A DNA stretch of 64,000 bases from Caenorhabditis elegans. Taxonomy: Eukaryota > Nematoda > Chromadorea > Rhabditida > Rhabditidae. Shown here piece after piece: positions 24,065 to 35,856 of the stretch (the stretch's first letter is position 1; each line of letters begins with the position of its first letter). The stretch is taken from the NCBI RefSeq assembly GCF_000002985.6, contig NC_003283.11:9672001-9736000 (forward strand). The letters run 5' to 3'. The notes beneath the pieces were generated by a model. It was not told the origin of the DNA. It saw nothing but the letters and a program-made list of their open reading frames with translations, and did no database searches. A program made the translations under genes and the position numbers.

Positions 24065-24140
24065 CTTTAAAGAGTTATTCTAAAGAGTTCTAAGAGTTAT
24101 TAAGAGATATTACTCTAAAGAGTTACTAAAGAGTATTCAA
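24065..24140. repeat. Degenerate short tandem repeat (AAGAGTTA-like)
   Basis: About seven imperfect copies of an 8-12 nt unit related to TAAAGAGTTA, in both orders, within otherwise unremarkable AT-rich sequence. Confidence 0.6.
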
Positions 24141-25128
24141 TCTGAACCTTAAAGGAACATTAAAACTGAAGAAGATTATTTTGTTATTCGTTCTATCATT
24201 ACTACAATCTTGCTCTTTTGATCTCTTGTCTCATGAGTATTTTGGTAGTTCAATCTGACAATTAACAAATTGTTATGCAGGATATTCGCAAATTTGGCAA
24301 TCCTTATCATATCAATTACCGTCAAAGGTGGAACATACCATGTTTGAAACGAAATGAAGTCAATTGGAACATATAGAACGGTTACAGTATGCTCGATAAA
24401 GTATAATTTGATAAACTTTATTTTGTAAAACTATTGTATCAATCATCTACGGCATTAATCCTCAACCTTGAAAATAGATATGAAAGTAAAGTTGACAAGG
24501 CACAAAATTGGAACATAGTGATCGAAAATAAAGATATCTATTAATTGGAAATTGTTCGGCGAGGGGCTCTTCGAAACATTTACTGGGGTTTTATGAAAGT
24601 TTCTTCTAAAAAACATAATTTAAGATTGAGAGGTGCTCTCAATCAATTCAATATTTTCAAAGAAATAATCATATTCTGTGAAATCAACACTTAAATTATA
24701 CATTTTTTCATATCTTTTAAAAAATGGAGTTGTATTTACAGGATTTAATGAGATTGTTGAGAGTGACGTCACTGACGAGCAGATATGTTTCAAACATGAA
24801 CTAATTAGTTTCTAGTATAGTTTTGCCTAGTTTCTTATATATTAAGCAGAAACAACGGACCAGTTCTTCAGCTTCTGAGAGTAGATTATATCTTAGGAGC
24901 ATACATGAGCACTGTATGTACCTTCTTTGTCTAACTTTCTTTGAGTATCTAAGTCTCTTCAGGTTCTATATCCATCATTCAACCAAATGACACTGCAGGG
25001 ATGCCTATCTCCTGACTGAACCCACCAGTCGTCTCTTGCTCATATTCCTCCTACCTTCTGCTTCTATTTTCTCAGCGCATCTTGTCCACCTACAGTAGTA
25101 AATCTCCTCCCTTTCCTTACGTTGCATT

Positions 25129-28100
25129 ATGAGATATCTCCCAATTTTTGTGTTTCTCGGATCATTTGGCTATACGGAAACTACATTAACAAAGGAACTT
25201 ATCAAAGATGCAGCTGAGAAATGCTGTACAAGAAACCGTCAAGAATGTTGCATTGAAATTATGAAATTTGGGTGAACCGCTTTTACGAGCACGAACAATG
25301 CGATAATCGGTATAATTTAGAACCCCAATTCGATGTGGTTATGACAGGGATCCGAAGCTACCCGGATATGTCTACAAATGTCTTCAAAATGTGTTGTTTG
25401 CAAAAGAACCAAAGAAAAAGATTAACTTGGATGGTGAGCGTTTTTTTTTCAGGTAAAATTCTCCTCACAAGCCAAGATATCAAGTTTTGTTTATTCTTAA
25501 GAAATATAGGAAATGACTAATACGGTATGTACAAGTTAGTTTTAACTTGAGGAAAATCGAGAAACCGGTGGCATAGCGCCCGCCCGTGAGGTCATTGATT
25601 GGCCGGAGGCAGAAAGACCACACGCATTGAAAAGTCACAATATCTTTTCTGCCTCTTTCATTCGTATACTCTTTGGAAATTTTCAATAATTTTGAACATT
25701 TTTTTTTTAATATTCTTGCCTCAAATTGTTTTGAAAAAAATCAAAGTAAATCATCAGAGGCTTCTCTGATTTCAAAATAATAGTTAGAACGTAAGTAAAG
25801 AGAGAGCGTTTGAAATTTTTCATGAGTAAGATTATTATTACTACTTATCTTTAACTATTTGAAATTTAAAAATGGCATGCAATGTATGGGAGAAATATTT
25901 GAAGAAAGCGCCCAAGACTTCAAGAATATCTGAATTTGAGGAGTTATATCACAAAAACTGAGCCTGCAACCTATACTAAAAAGTATACCAAAACAAAGAT
26001 AAAATTAAAGTCTTTGTTTCTGAGTATTTATTATCATTTGAAAAATTATTTAATAACACGTAAAACGTCTTCAAACTAACCCCAATTTAGAATGTTCGCG
26101 CTCTCTCTTGCTGAAATCAATTATAACTATGATAGAATGATTATTCGAATAATTCATAAGGGCTATTATTTTTTCACTTTAAATTATAAAACGAATACTT
26201 TACCAATTTTGAAACAAAGTTTCTGCCAATGTGAAATTAAACTGGAAATTGAAGTTTCACCGCTAAGTTCGAAAGCAAATGTTGGGCATTTCCATAATCC
26301 GAGTTACAGCAGAACGAGATGTTATCATATAGTAAAAAAATTGTTCAAACATTTTTCGATATTTTAGAAATTAGAAAAAATGCAGTACGATGACGTAGAC
26401 AATGGTAAGAGGAGGAAGATAGTGCGTATGTGTGCGCAGAGAGGTACAAGGCTTCGGGCATTGGGCAGTCGCCACCATACGCTCGATCGATATATTCAAA
26501 GTCGGTCAGGCTTTTAACAATTTGAAGCTTACTGATATCAGTAAATTTGTGATAAATGTCAAGGATACCGTGTCTTTGAAGCAACTTAAGCTCTCTATAG
26601 TTTCCTGATTTGATTTCACTTCAACATACTACATTTCCAGTTATTGATAACACTTATCAACTAGCATTTAAACATTTTCTCATATCTATAATAATGTTTG
26701 ATTTCCTGTAAATAGTTTCCTCTTCCATTTCGAATTGTAATATTTCCCTCAATAACATTGGAACCTTGTTCAACTAAATAGGGATCACTTTGACAACACC
26801 TAAAGCATCTACAAAAAATTTTTGGTAATGTAACAACCAAGTTTTCTAAAAGAATTTGACATGCTCTATTTGTTAGAAAAACTTTTTGATTATGTTTCAG
26901 GCTCAGTTTTTGAGATATTCAACTCTAAAGTTGCAACTTGTTCTAGGTGGTCCGTTCAATTGTCCTAGGGTTGTGCAGGCAATTGGTATTGCGCAGGGAG
27001 AATAGACGGACCCTTGTGTCTTGCGTACCACCTGTCATCATGTTTCGAGAGTAGATATTCTTCAAACCCTCAAACTATTTAGAAATATATTTTTTAGCCT
27101 CAAAAAGTTACGTTTTTCGTTCAGAATTCTATTAGGGCTACGTTTTAACATAAGTTTTAAAATAGGCTTCTTTATTTGTTTTTGAGATATTCATGGCCAA
27201 AAAAAAACTTTACAGTATTGAATTTGGCTCTAATATTTTTCAATACTTGTTCTCTACAATGTTAAAAAAAAATTAATTTCGCCTACTCATTTGATCATTT
27301 AATAGATTTATGAAAACATAAAAATTATGATAACAATGTCTTTGAATTCTCTGATAATGTTCATAATTTGTTTTGATCTTTCTCGTGTTATCTCTCCAAG
27401 ATAAAAGAGTGTTCTACTGCGAGCACTGATACCATATCTTTGCATGTTTATCCTTTTATCAGTTGACTCACTCTTTTGTTAGGTGTATTGATTAGATGGG
27501 AGACTCCCCTGCAACAATTGTCCTACAGGAGCAGAGCAGTTGCTTTTTTTCTTTTGACATCTTGCATTTTTCGTTAGAAAGAAAATATTTAAGTGCCGCC
27601 GGGAGCAATCTGTTTTATTTACAAATATATCAGAATGCACGGCATCAGCTAATAAATATTGAATAAGTATTTTCTTGTTCTCACCCCTGTACAGTTTGCT
27701 TTTCTATTCCTCATTACACCTCCCAATCCAGGTGTGCTTGGTCCTTCATCTTATTAGATCTGCCATACGGTATAGGAATTACGATCTACAGTCGTCATAA
27801 AAGAGTCCGCAATACCGTCATGTGTGTCGAGTTGCAACAAAAGAGTATATGGGAAATGAGAGACTACGGTAAATGAGAGATACCGTAGACGAGATATAAT
27901 GTAAGAGAGTGGTAGATCAAATGAGATGAAAAACGCGTCGATTAGGTCCATCCAGGAGAAACTAGATTGCGTAGAGCAAACATAGCTGTTTTGACGGGAA
28001 CAATGTTTTTTGAGACTACAAATATCATAGCTTCAGCTACATCTGAGGTTTTCAAATTTTTCTCGAATAGCTGATAAAGTGAAACTTCATAATGAAGGTA

Positions 28101-29552
28101 GATATCAGTGCTCAAATAATGTATACCGTATTCCCCGTTATTGTATTAGACCTTATTGTTCAATTTTACCAGCTTATATTTTAGTTAGCGTTTGTTCTAT
28201 TCAAATATTGCCAATTGAGAAACTATTATTTCTTTTTCAATTGCTTGCAGTTAAAATTTATTGATATCTTTAAAATGAGTTGATAGTGAGATATAAAGCT
28301 TTCAATTAAAATAATGTGGTGCAATACTATTAGAGAAAATACAGTAATCTTACTAAACTAAATGCACGCGTGATTAAATCCAAAAAGTACAGAACTTAAT
28401 TGGTTTATTTAGGTGCGTTCCCCTGAGCAGAAATTGTCTTAATATAAATTAATTTGAAAATCTGAAATTCGAGAAATTTCTACTTTCTGTAAAGTTGTGA
28501 ATATTCACTAATTTTATTGATAATATGAGGTTTATAGAAAAACTTACAAATGCATTTGACTCACAGAATTGCTATAATTTTACGATTTCCCAGAAGAGAC
28601 TTTCCCAAAAGAAATCGTTATTTTTGAGGGACAAATTGTCTTAATTATCGATCTATTATTTGCCTCTTCACACGTAAAACATGCCAACACCTGTCTCTTT
28701 TGACTCCGCCTCTCTGATTGCCCCGCCCATTTGCCCATCCCACGCCCTAATCTCATATTGTCTTTATTCAGACTCCGTGTGCTGCTCCGTGTTTGGCAAC
28801 GACCAAAACGATTCTGGAAGAAGATGTGAGAATCGTTGCAAGAACCTCATGACCAGCCCTTCCATCGACGCTGCCACACGTCTGGACAGCATCAAAAGTT
28901 GCTCGCTTCTGGATAATGTACTGTATAAAGTGAGTTTTTGTTAACACAGAATTTCAGTTCGCCTATTCTAGTTAGACAAACGGGTAAATTGAAAATATTC
29001 GGTGCAATCTGTCTTATGGTTTTTTCAGCTCCTGCCTATTTCAGTACGTAGTCCTAATTTTTCCAGTTTTAAAGAAAGGATCCCTAGTTGACCAAAGCCA
29101 AGTTTAAAAATATTAAATTATCTCCAACTCTGTAAAAACGGCTGCGATTTGCAGACTTTTTCTTGGTCCAGGCAAACAATTTTGGAGTTCGTCCCATCCA
29201 TTCCCTCGTCTATAAAATTCATCCTAAAACGGAGAAAATTAAAAAAAAAATTCAATTGGCAAGCGGAAAATCCGATAGTGGATAGATATCACCCCAAAAA
29301 TTGTTCGCCTAGGTTGAGATACATTTTTGGAGCAGTGCGTCAGTCCAGGAACCACGTTTTTCAAAGATATCTCATTCGATATTCTAATCGTTCAATTCGA
29401 GTTAATCAAGTGTGTCATAAAACAAATTTATTTTTCAGTGTTTTGAGAAATGCCGGAGCCTCCGTAAAGATGGTATCAAAATTGAAGTGCTCCAATTCGA
29501 AGAATACTGCAATGCAACGTTTATCCAAAAGCGAACTTTCCGAGGAGTCTGA
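25129..29552 (+). CDS. Secreted cysteine-rich protein, family not recognised
   Basis: Four exons, join(25129..25271, 25321..25433, 28772..28929, 29439..29552), 175 residues, phases consistent. It starts with a signal peptide (MRYLPIFVFLGSFGY). The mature part has 14 cysteines: KCC, ECC, PIRCGY, YKCLQN, DSVCCSVFGN, RRCENRC, KSC, LYKCFEKCR and EYC. The spacing looks like a disulfide-stabilised secreted nematode domain, possibly duplicated (CC...C...C halves), but I do not recognise the family and give no function. Exons 2 and 3 are separated by 3.3 kb. The join is supported by matching phase (G then AC gives Asp) and continuous cysteine pattern; without transcripts the long intron remains the weak point. 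Confidence 0.75.
25434..28771 (+). other. Long intron of the secreted cysteine-rich gene
   Basis: A 3.3-kb GT-AG intron, far above the local typical size. It has no supported nested gene. A structured inverted-repeat element lies at 26945-27033, and paired short arms (AAAAGAGTG / CACTCTTTT) lie about 50 nt apart near 27402-27478. Confidence 0.6.
26945..27033. ncRNA. Structured intronic element, possible non-coding RNA
   Basis: AGGTGGT (26945) pairs with ACCACCT (27027-27033), GGTCCGT pairs with ACGGACC (27006-27012), and an inner stem GCAAT-TGGT-ATTGC is extended by flanking TGC/GCA. The segment is richer in G+C than its surroundings. No known RNA family was recognised, and no promoter or box elements were identified. 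Low confidence. Confidence 0.25.
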
Positions 29553-31054
29553 ATCTGGGCTCATTAGCCTAAAACATCCCTAATCCGCCGTTGTCATTAT
29601 GGCACTCTCCATCATGAGTGGTCCAATTTTTTCTTTTCTTTCTAAACCTTTTTATTTTATTTTTTGTAACACCTCTATGTCTACCTCTTAATCAAAGCTT
29701 TGAGCTTTACTCACTTTGAGTTATATTTTTAATCTTGTGTTCTCCTTATGTTGAAGAAAATTTTCGATACGCAACTTGTCATATTGTTGTATATATTTTT
29801 AATAGAATTTTTTGAAATGTCCTATTCTTATTGATTTCTTCTTAACATTCTCTTCAAGAATGTTTTCGGATGCGCTCAGATGTCATGAAGGCGCACTACG
29901 GTGCGGTCCTGATTTTATTTATTTTTTTTTTCATAAAAAATATATCTTCTCTTGTTGGTTTCTCCTAAAGTTGTCAAATATGAATATTCAAGTACTTTCT
30001 ACGATCTTTTTTATTGAATAAATTGTTTTATCAACGCACAGAACCCATACGACATAATCAACAAAAAATGATAAGAAAGTGATTTTCGAACTACAAATTT
30101 TATCAATTTTTTTTCAATTCTCTGCTTTCTAACAAATTCTAAATTTTATTTGTAATTTTAGTTATTCAAACTGCAAAACGAGCAAAACTTTATTTCTTAT
30201 CCGTTTTGAAAGATTAATAAACTAAATGTAATGTTGTTTCTCATATTCTGCTTGTTATTTTAAACTGAATAATGCTTTAGAGCTAGCAAGGAAAAATCAA
30301 TCAATTCATTCGAAATTGATAAAATGGCCATTAAGGTTTTTTTTTAAATTTTATGTGTTAACACATGTGTTGGGTTTCATCATAAACTTGTACTTGGTGG
30401 AATTCAAACTATATAAGTTTAGATTTTTTGTAAATCAACACAAGTTACCAAAACTGTTCAGGCGTGATCCGAGTTTGAAGTATGGATTCTGCTAACTTAA
30501 GTTTAGAATACAATATAAGAATAAAGTTAAGAAAACAATTAACTCAAGAAATGCCGATGTTCTTAAAAGCAATTTTCAATGTTCAAGCCATAGAATTTAA
30601 GTACTTTTTTATTGACTCTCTGCTAAAAACCAAAAATGCAAAAACTTAACTGCCAAAATATGATTCTGATCTAGTTGTTTTCGGAATGACTACATTAAGC
30701 TCAAAAAATGCAATGTGAGAAAACCAAATGTCATTCTGAACTATTTTCAGATGTTCCAAACGTTTAATATCTACGGCTATACAATTGAAACTTATATTCA
30801 ACTGACTACAAAGATGCAACTCGCTGAATTTTGAAACTCTCCATGATCTTAACAGAATTTTCTCGTATGACTAAGTAGAACAGAATAAAACAGAAATCTC
30901 ACAAGTTATAGGGCACCTTCACTTACTGAAAAGCTGAAAAAAAAAGCGAAAAGAACTGTTCATGTTTGCCTGACGAATGACTATTAACAAATAAGCTTTT
31001 TTTCTCTTCTTCTTTCGACTCTCTTGCTCACATTTATCTTTGTTTAAATTTCAG
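29553..31054. other. 3' region and intergenic, no gene seen
   Basis: Probable 3' UTR of the cysteine-rich gene, with AATAAA at 30017-30022 (465 nt after the stop), followed by AT-rich sequence without coding signal. Confidence 0.5.
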
Positions 31055-31223
31055 GGCATTTGTCGTAATTCCACGAAATTTCAGATTTCAGCTGAAAAAA
31101 GTATTAGTGCTCCAGCAGGTGAATAAATTTATAAGAAACATGTTTATATTATTTTATTTTCAGAACAGAGCAATGAACAGTTTCATCCTAATCAGGCCGA
31201 AGGCCCACTGTTACAGAATAATG
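31055..31223 (+). other. xbx-6: Two candidate upstream exons in frame with xbx-6
   Basis: Exon A (31055-31118) and exon B (31164-31223) are each bounded by good acceptor and donor sites. Joined to the exon at 33358, the combined 124 nt stays open and in frame with the xbx-6 start (A ends phase 1, B ends phase 1, then AT-ATG). The encoded stretch is Ser/Gln/Asn/Glu-rich, for example ISAEKSISAPAEQSNEQFHP. Either a longer isoform or spliced 5' leader exons; no in-frame ATG was found in A or B, so another upstream exon would be needed for coding. Confidence 0.45.
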
Positions 31224-33357
31224 GTAAGTTTGGAATTAAAAACGCAAACAGTTTCTTTGTGAATATTAAACTTAGCCTATTATTAGTTACGATAGAAGTC
31301 ACAACATACAGTAACCAATCCTGTTTTTTCTCCTTTATCTTCCTAGATTACGTAAATATGAAATAGATTAGATTTAAAAAACTTCCAATTTGTTCGATGA
31401 AACGGTCCATAATCGTTTATAAATATTTTAAAAATCGAACCGAACGGCACACGCGTGTTGTTATTTTTATATATATAACCTAAAAAATAGAACTTTGTAA
31501 TATTTTTACGTGTTCTTTTTCAAACTTTATCTGAACTGAAATGAAAGTTTATTTCAATTTCAGCGAAATGTATTGGAACGGGAATTCCAACAAATATCGT
31601 TTTTATATCAAGCTTGATAATGGTAGGGGATTTCAAAAGCTTTTTTATTTCCGAAAACGAAAAAACAAACTACTTTTAATATATTTGAACCAGTTTCAAG
31701 CCTACTGTACGGCTTTCAAGGGAGACGCACGATAGCGCGCGATTGGGTGTCGCCCCGCGAACTATTTTTTGACGCATGCGCCTTTAAGTGTACTGTAGAA
31801 ATTCTGCGATGAATTTTCACGCTTTTTTCGATTTCTCTCTTCATTTCCCTTCTATTGTCTTCCGTAGGGAATCAAAATCATACAAAGTTTTTAAAAAATT
31901 AATAAAATTTTGGATTTTGTAATCTGTTTTATCGTCTGGAATTTTTTTAAGCTTAGAAAAACTTAGTAAATTATGTAAAAGTTTCGAGATTGTTAGCATT
32001 TAACTTATTGATCATCTCACTATTGTTGATGAAATTTTTTGTTCAAACTTTTGATGTTTTCACTTTCTCCTCATCTCTTCCGTTTTTCTACAGAGATTTC
32101 TTGATCTCTCAACGGTGACTCAACATTTTTCATTCTATACAACTGTTCCCTCACTTTAAAAATTTCTATATCTCTATGATATAGTTTTTCTTTCGATTCA
32201 TGTTCCAGTGTTAGATGTGAAACACTGCTTTTAAGCTTCACTGCTTTTTCAAAAGAGTAGTGGTCTTCGAGCATCAACACATGCGTTTCTCTTGTTTCTC
32301 TCCTTTGGCCGAGGTCGTTGTATTTTTTGTTTGACCTGGCGAGTAAAAGAGAGACAACGTTTCATTGCTTTCTCTGTTCCTGTTTTTCATAGATTATCAC
32401 GTCGTTCTTGTTCCGACAATACAAAAAAGTCACCGTTCAAACTAAAACCTACATTTTTGAATAGATGCTCTATATTGAGAACTACTTAAAACTCTTGTTT
32501 TCTGGTCGACATCGATTTTTTTTTGACGAGGCAAACCCCGACCATTGCAAACAATAGAGACGCAGATATCCAAAGCCTTGGTCAGTTTACTGCGTCTCTT
32601 CTCTCAACGAGATCTCATCACAATTGCCCGATGCTGCATTCTCGTGAAAGTGAAGAAGACGTGCCATTCTGTTGCGAAATCACACGTCTTCTTCTTCCAC
32701 TGCATTTTGGTTTTTCTACTTATTTGAAGTCTAGGCATGAATGAGAAAGATAATACCCGTCTCAGTTTTCGAACGAAGAACGTTGAGCGTATTTACTTTC
32801 CTATCGACAAATATGAGTACATTCGTTCTTTCTGCTCGAACGCTAAAAATTCGTGCTCTAGCAACACCAGAAAGTACCGGAGTTTGAGTTATTTGTAACT
32901 GCATCTGAAAATCTTTCTATAATATTTTGTCTTCTTAAAAATCCGAGCACCAGTATAAAACACACAATTTTAATACTAAATCTGTAGAAGCTCATCTTTT
33001 TAAACTAAAATATGACAAATTCTTCATTCCTGAAAACAATCAAATTATTTTCATCTTCTCAACCATTCTAATCCTTCAATCTAGATATGACTTTCCCTCT
33101 AAGCCTTAAAATAATCTTATTTCTTCCTATAACTGACGCACATTTCTCTAGCTACTAGAATTTGTCTGAAAACAGACGAGAAATTCCCCTCGTGAGCTGG
33201 AGAACCATGTTTCCATGGAAACTCGAGTAATGTGATAAACAACTGGGACTTTTTAAATTGCCATTTCCATGAAATTCTATACTTTTTTGCTTCTATCTCA
33301 CTTGTTGACTACATTTTATTCTTGTATTTTCGTTTCAATAATATTATTTAATTCCAG
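31224..33357 (+). other. Intron or promoter upstream of xbx-6
   Basis: It holds a CG-containing patch near 31700-31800 that looks like a dispersed-repeat fragment and the X-box at 33209-33222. A minus-strand frame at 32071-32280 encodes a charged 69-residue stretch with no family match and no splice partners. Confidence 0.5.
33209..33222. promoter_or_regulatory. X-box (RFX/DAF-19 site)
   Basis: GTTTCCATGGAAAC is a perfect 14-bp palindrome matching the nematode X-box consensus RYYNYYATRRNRAC. It ends 137 bp before the xbx-6 ATG, within the range where DAF-19 sites drive genes of ciliated sensory neurons. This agrees with the xbx (X-box regulated) naming of the gene. Confidence 0.85.
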
Positions 33358-33359
33358 AT

Positions 33360-35104
33360 ATGTCGTACAATCAACAGCCATACAACCCGGCTTATCAGAA
33401 TCCCTACCCCAATCAAGGCCCTCCGCCACCAGGATTCAATACAGGCGACGGACAAAATCAAAATCAAGGTGAGAGATTTTTTAAAAACAAAATAAAAAAG
33501 TCAGCGATATCAGAAGTTAGACATAAATTAAGAATATTTTAACTTCCAAAATAAATAAGTAAAGAAGATATCGAAACTTTTAGCAACTAGCTCTTCGATC
33601 AATAAATTTGATCATTTTTTAATTGTATTTTTGTAATGTGACGTCATTAATCGAAATACCAAAGGAAACCCGAAAAAAAATCGACAAAATTTGTTAATGC
33701 GCAAGGTGGATTTTTTTCAAAAATTTTACATTGAAACGTATTAAATTATATTTTCACAACTAACTGTTTTAAAACGATTCAAAACCTCAATATTCTTAAG
33801 GTGGAGCCTATTTCTCACCACCGCCACCAATGCACGGAGCTATGTTCAATCAGATGGAAAATGGGCAACACGGTGGTGGAGACAATCCAGATGGAAAGTA
33901 TTCATTCCAATTTTCTGATAAGACTGTCCGCGCTGCTTTCGTTCGAAAAGTTTTCAGTTTGGTCTTTATCATGGTAAGTAGTACTTTCAAAAAGTTTTAA
34001 ATCTATTTTCAAAAAATTTTAGCTTTGCATCGTTGCCGCAGTCACTGTTATCCCGTGGGTTCATGATGATACGATGAGAATGGTCCGCAGAAATTCGGCT
34101 CTCTACCTTGGGTCCTAGTATGTACATAAATTGAAATCTTGATTAATATTTAATATTTCCAGTGTAATCTTCTTCGTTACCTACTTGTCATTGGTTTGCT
34201 GTGAAGGAGTTCGTCGTAAATTCCCAGTTAATTTGATTGTCACTGGAATCTTCGTAAGTTCATTTTAATATAACAAGTTTCCCTTTATCAATCCAAAAAT
34301 CGTTTTCAGACTCTAGCAACTTCAGTTATGACCATGGTCATTTCAGCTCATCATGATGCTAACGTGGTTCTTCTGGCATTGGCGATCTGCATTGGATGTA
34401 CGTTCTCCATTGTCATTGTCGCCTCTCAGACGAAATTCGATTTGACTGCGTAAGTTTTTTTTTAAATCAAATCTTTTTTTCAAATGCTGTGCTAAACCTG
34501 CAATAAGCGGATTTATACTCTAACAAGCACCAATTTTCTGAAATTTAAGGTACCTAGGTTATTTAGTCGAATTTGAAACTAATTTTTAATATATTAAATA
34601 TGTTCTGACAAGATGTACGCAGATTAATTTTTGTAAATAGCAAAATTGGCAAAAACTAAACTTAGTTCAGAAATTAGAATGATGACGAATAATTTATAAC
34701 CACTGATCTTCAAAAAATATATCCGAAATACTAAATTTTCAGCCACATGGGATATATCTTAATCATCTCAATGTGCTTCATGTTCTTCGGACTTGTTGTC
34801 GTGATCTGCTCAATGTTCTTCAAGATCAAGTTCTTGATGATGGTATATGCTCTCGGTGGTGCTCTTATCATGATGCTCTACCTCTTCCTCGACGTTCAAA
34901 TGCTGATGGGAGGAAAGAAATACGAAATCTCACCAGAAGAATATATTTTTGCTTCTGTTCAAATCTTCATTGACATTGTCCAGATGTTCTGGTTCCTTCT
35001 CAGTTTGTTCGGATCCAGGTAAGAAATTCATTGGGAAACTTTGAAATTTAGCTAGACATTCTCAATAAACCCTCTGGTTATTTCCAGAAACTGAATCTTC
35101 TATT
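33360..35104 (+). CDS. xbx-6: TMBIM/Bax inhibitor-1 family membrane protein (lifeguard type)
   Basis: Exons join(33360..33468, 33801..33973, 34023..34117, 34163..34253, 34310..34449, 34743..35018, 35098..35104), 296 residues. A Pro/Gln/Asn-rich cytosolic N-terminus (MSYNQQPYNPAYQ...) precedes the first helix at VRAAFVRKVFSLVFIM. Seven hydrophobic segments follow, including LYLFLDVQMLMGGKKYEISP and EEYIFASVQIFIDIVQMF, the diagnostic TMBIM C-terminal motifs with acidic residues that sense pH or Ca2+ in relatives. These proteins sit in ER/Golgi or plasma membranes and influence Ca2+ leak and cell death. The last coding exon adds only Asn-stop; an alternative acceptor at 35532 would give Asp-stop after a Ser. 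The gene faces tag-120 tail to tail. Confidence 0.92.
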
Positions 35105-35237
35105 TCTCTATCACATTTCGTGTGGTAAGGCGGTTGAGTTTGTGGTATTTCAAAAGGCACGTTTACTTTTTAGATTTTTTTGTGTCATTGTTCACTAACG
35201 CTGTATTAGTAACATTGTGCCAATTTAAATGAATGTG

Positions 35238-35437
35238 TATTATCGAAAAAATACGATCGCACAAATTTCTCATAATTTTTTTTTGATCTACGCTGTTGAC
35301 TAGGCTCCTCCCCCAATCTTGTTGCCGCTGTTATTTTGTTGTGGCTGTCTTGTCGAAGGAAGGGGAGGAGCCTAGTCAACAGGGTAGATCAAAAATAAAT
35401 TATGAGAAATTTGTGCGATCGTATTTTTTCGATAATA
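35238..35437. repeat. Long inverted repeat (fold-back element)
   Basis: Left arm 35238-35314 and right arm 35362-35437 are reverse complements over about 76 bp with about two mismatches, separated by a 47-nt loop. The ends read TATTATCG...CGATAATA. It lies between the two possible terminal exons of xbx-6, so the transcript using the distal exon would contain it as intron. High arm identity suggests a recent insertion or conversion. Confidence 0.9.
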
Positions 35438-35532
35438 TGTGAATCATTTGGTTGATAAAAGCAACAATTTTCAGTTTCTATGTTGTGAAAAGCTTTTTAT
35501 CAACTTGTAAACCTAATTATTGTATTTTTCAG

Positions 35533-35809
35533 CGACTAAACAACGGCCTTCACCCGACTTCATCGATTCTCGATTCTTCAATTCCTTCTTCTTTTTCTGT
35601 TCTATACTAGATTCCATGCCTAATTTACACACTGGTAGTTCACTTTGTTCTTCTTTGCCTGTCCCCTGCTCTGTCCCTCACCCCGAAAAATTTCTAACAA
35701 AAAGAAACGAAAACTGCTGTTGTTTAAGATGTCTCGTTCGCTACTTTCCCGCTTAAACTCGTAATTATTTGTGAAATGAAACTTAATATATATTTTTGAA
35801 TGAAATAAA
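35533..35809 (+). other. xbx-6: Alternative terminal exon and 3' UTR of xbx-6
   Basis: A TATTTTTCAG acceptor ends at 35532; the exon begins C-GAC-TAA, finishing the split codon as Ser then Asp-stop. AATAAA at 35804-35809 follows. The proximal exon at 35098 has a TTTCCAG acceptor and ends Arg-Asn-stop. Which is used, or whether both are, needs transcript data. Confidence 0.5.
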
Positions 35810-35856
35810 ACATGTATTTACAGCAAACAATAAAACATATAAAAATGTGAAAAGAT

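Larger units (their letters stand above)
22687..25128. other. Intergenic, no supported gene
   Basis: AT-rich. It holds the pseudouridine synthase 3' end, an A/GAGTTA-rich short repeat near 24065-24140, and a possible non-coding exon ending at a GTAAGTTG donor near 23747. No protein family could be recognised. Confidence 0.5.

Noticed and set aside
32071-32280. Minus-strand 69-residue charged frame
   Set aside because: No family motif, no start context, no splice partners; lies in presumed intron/promoter DNA.
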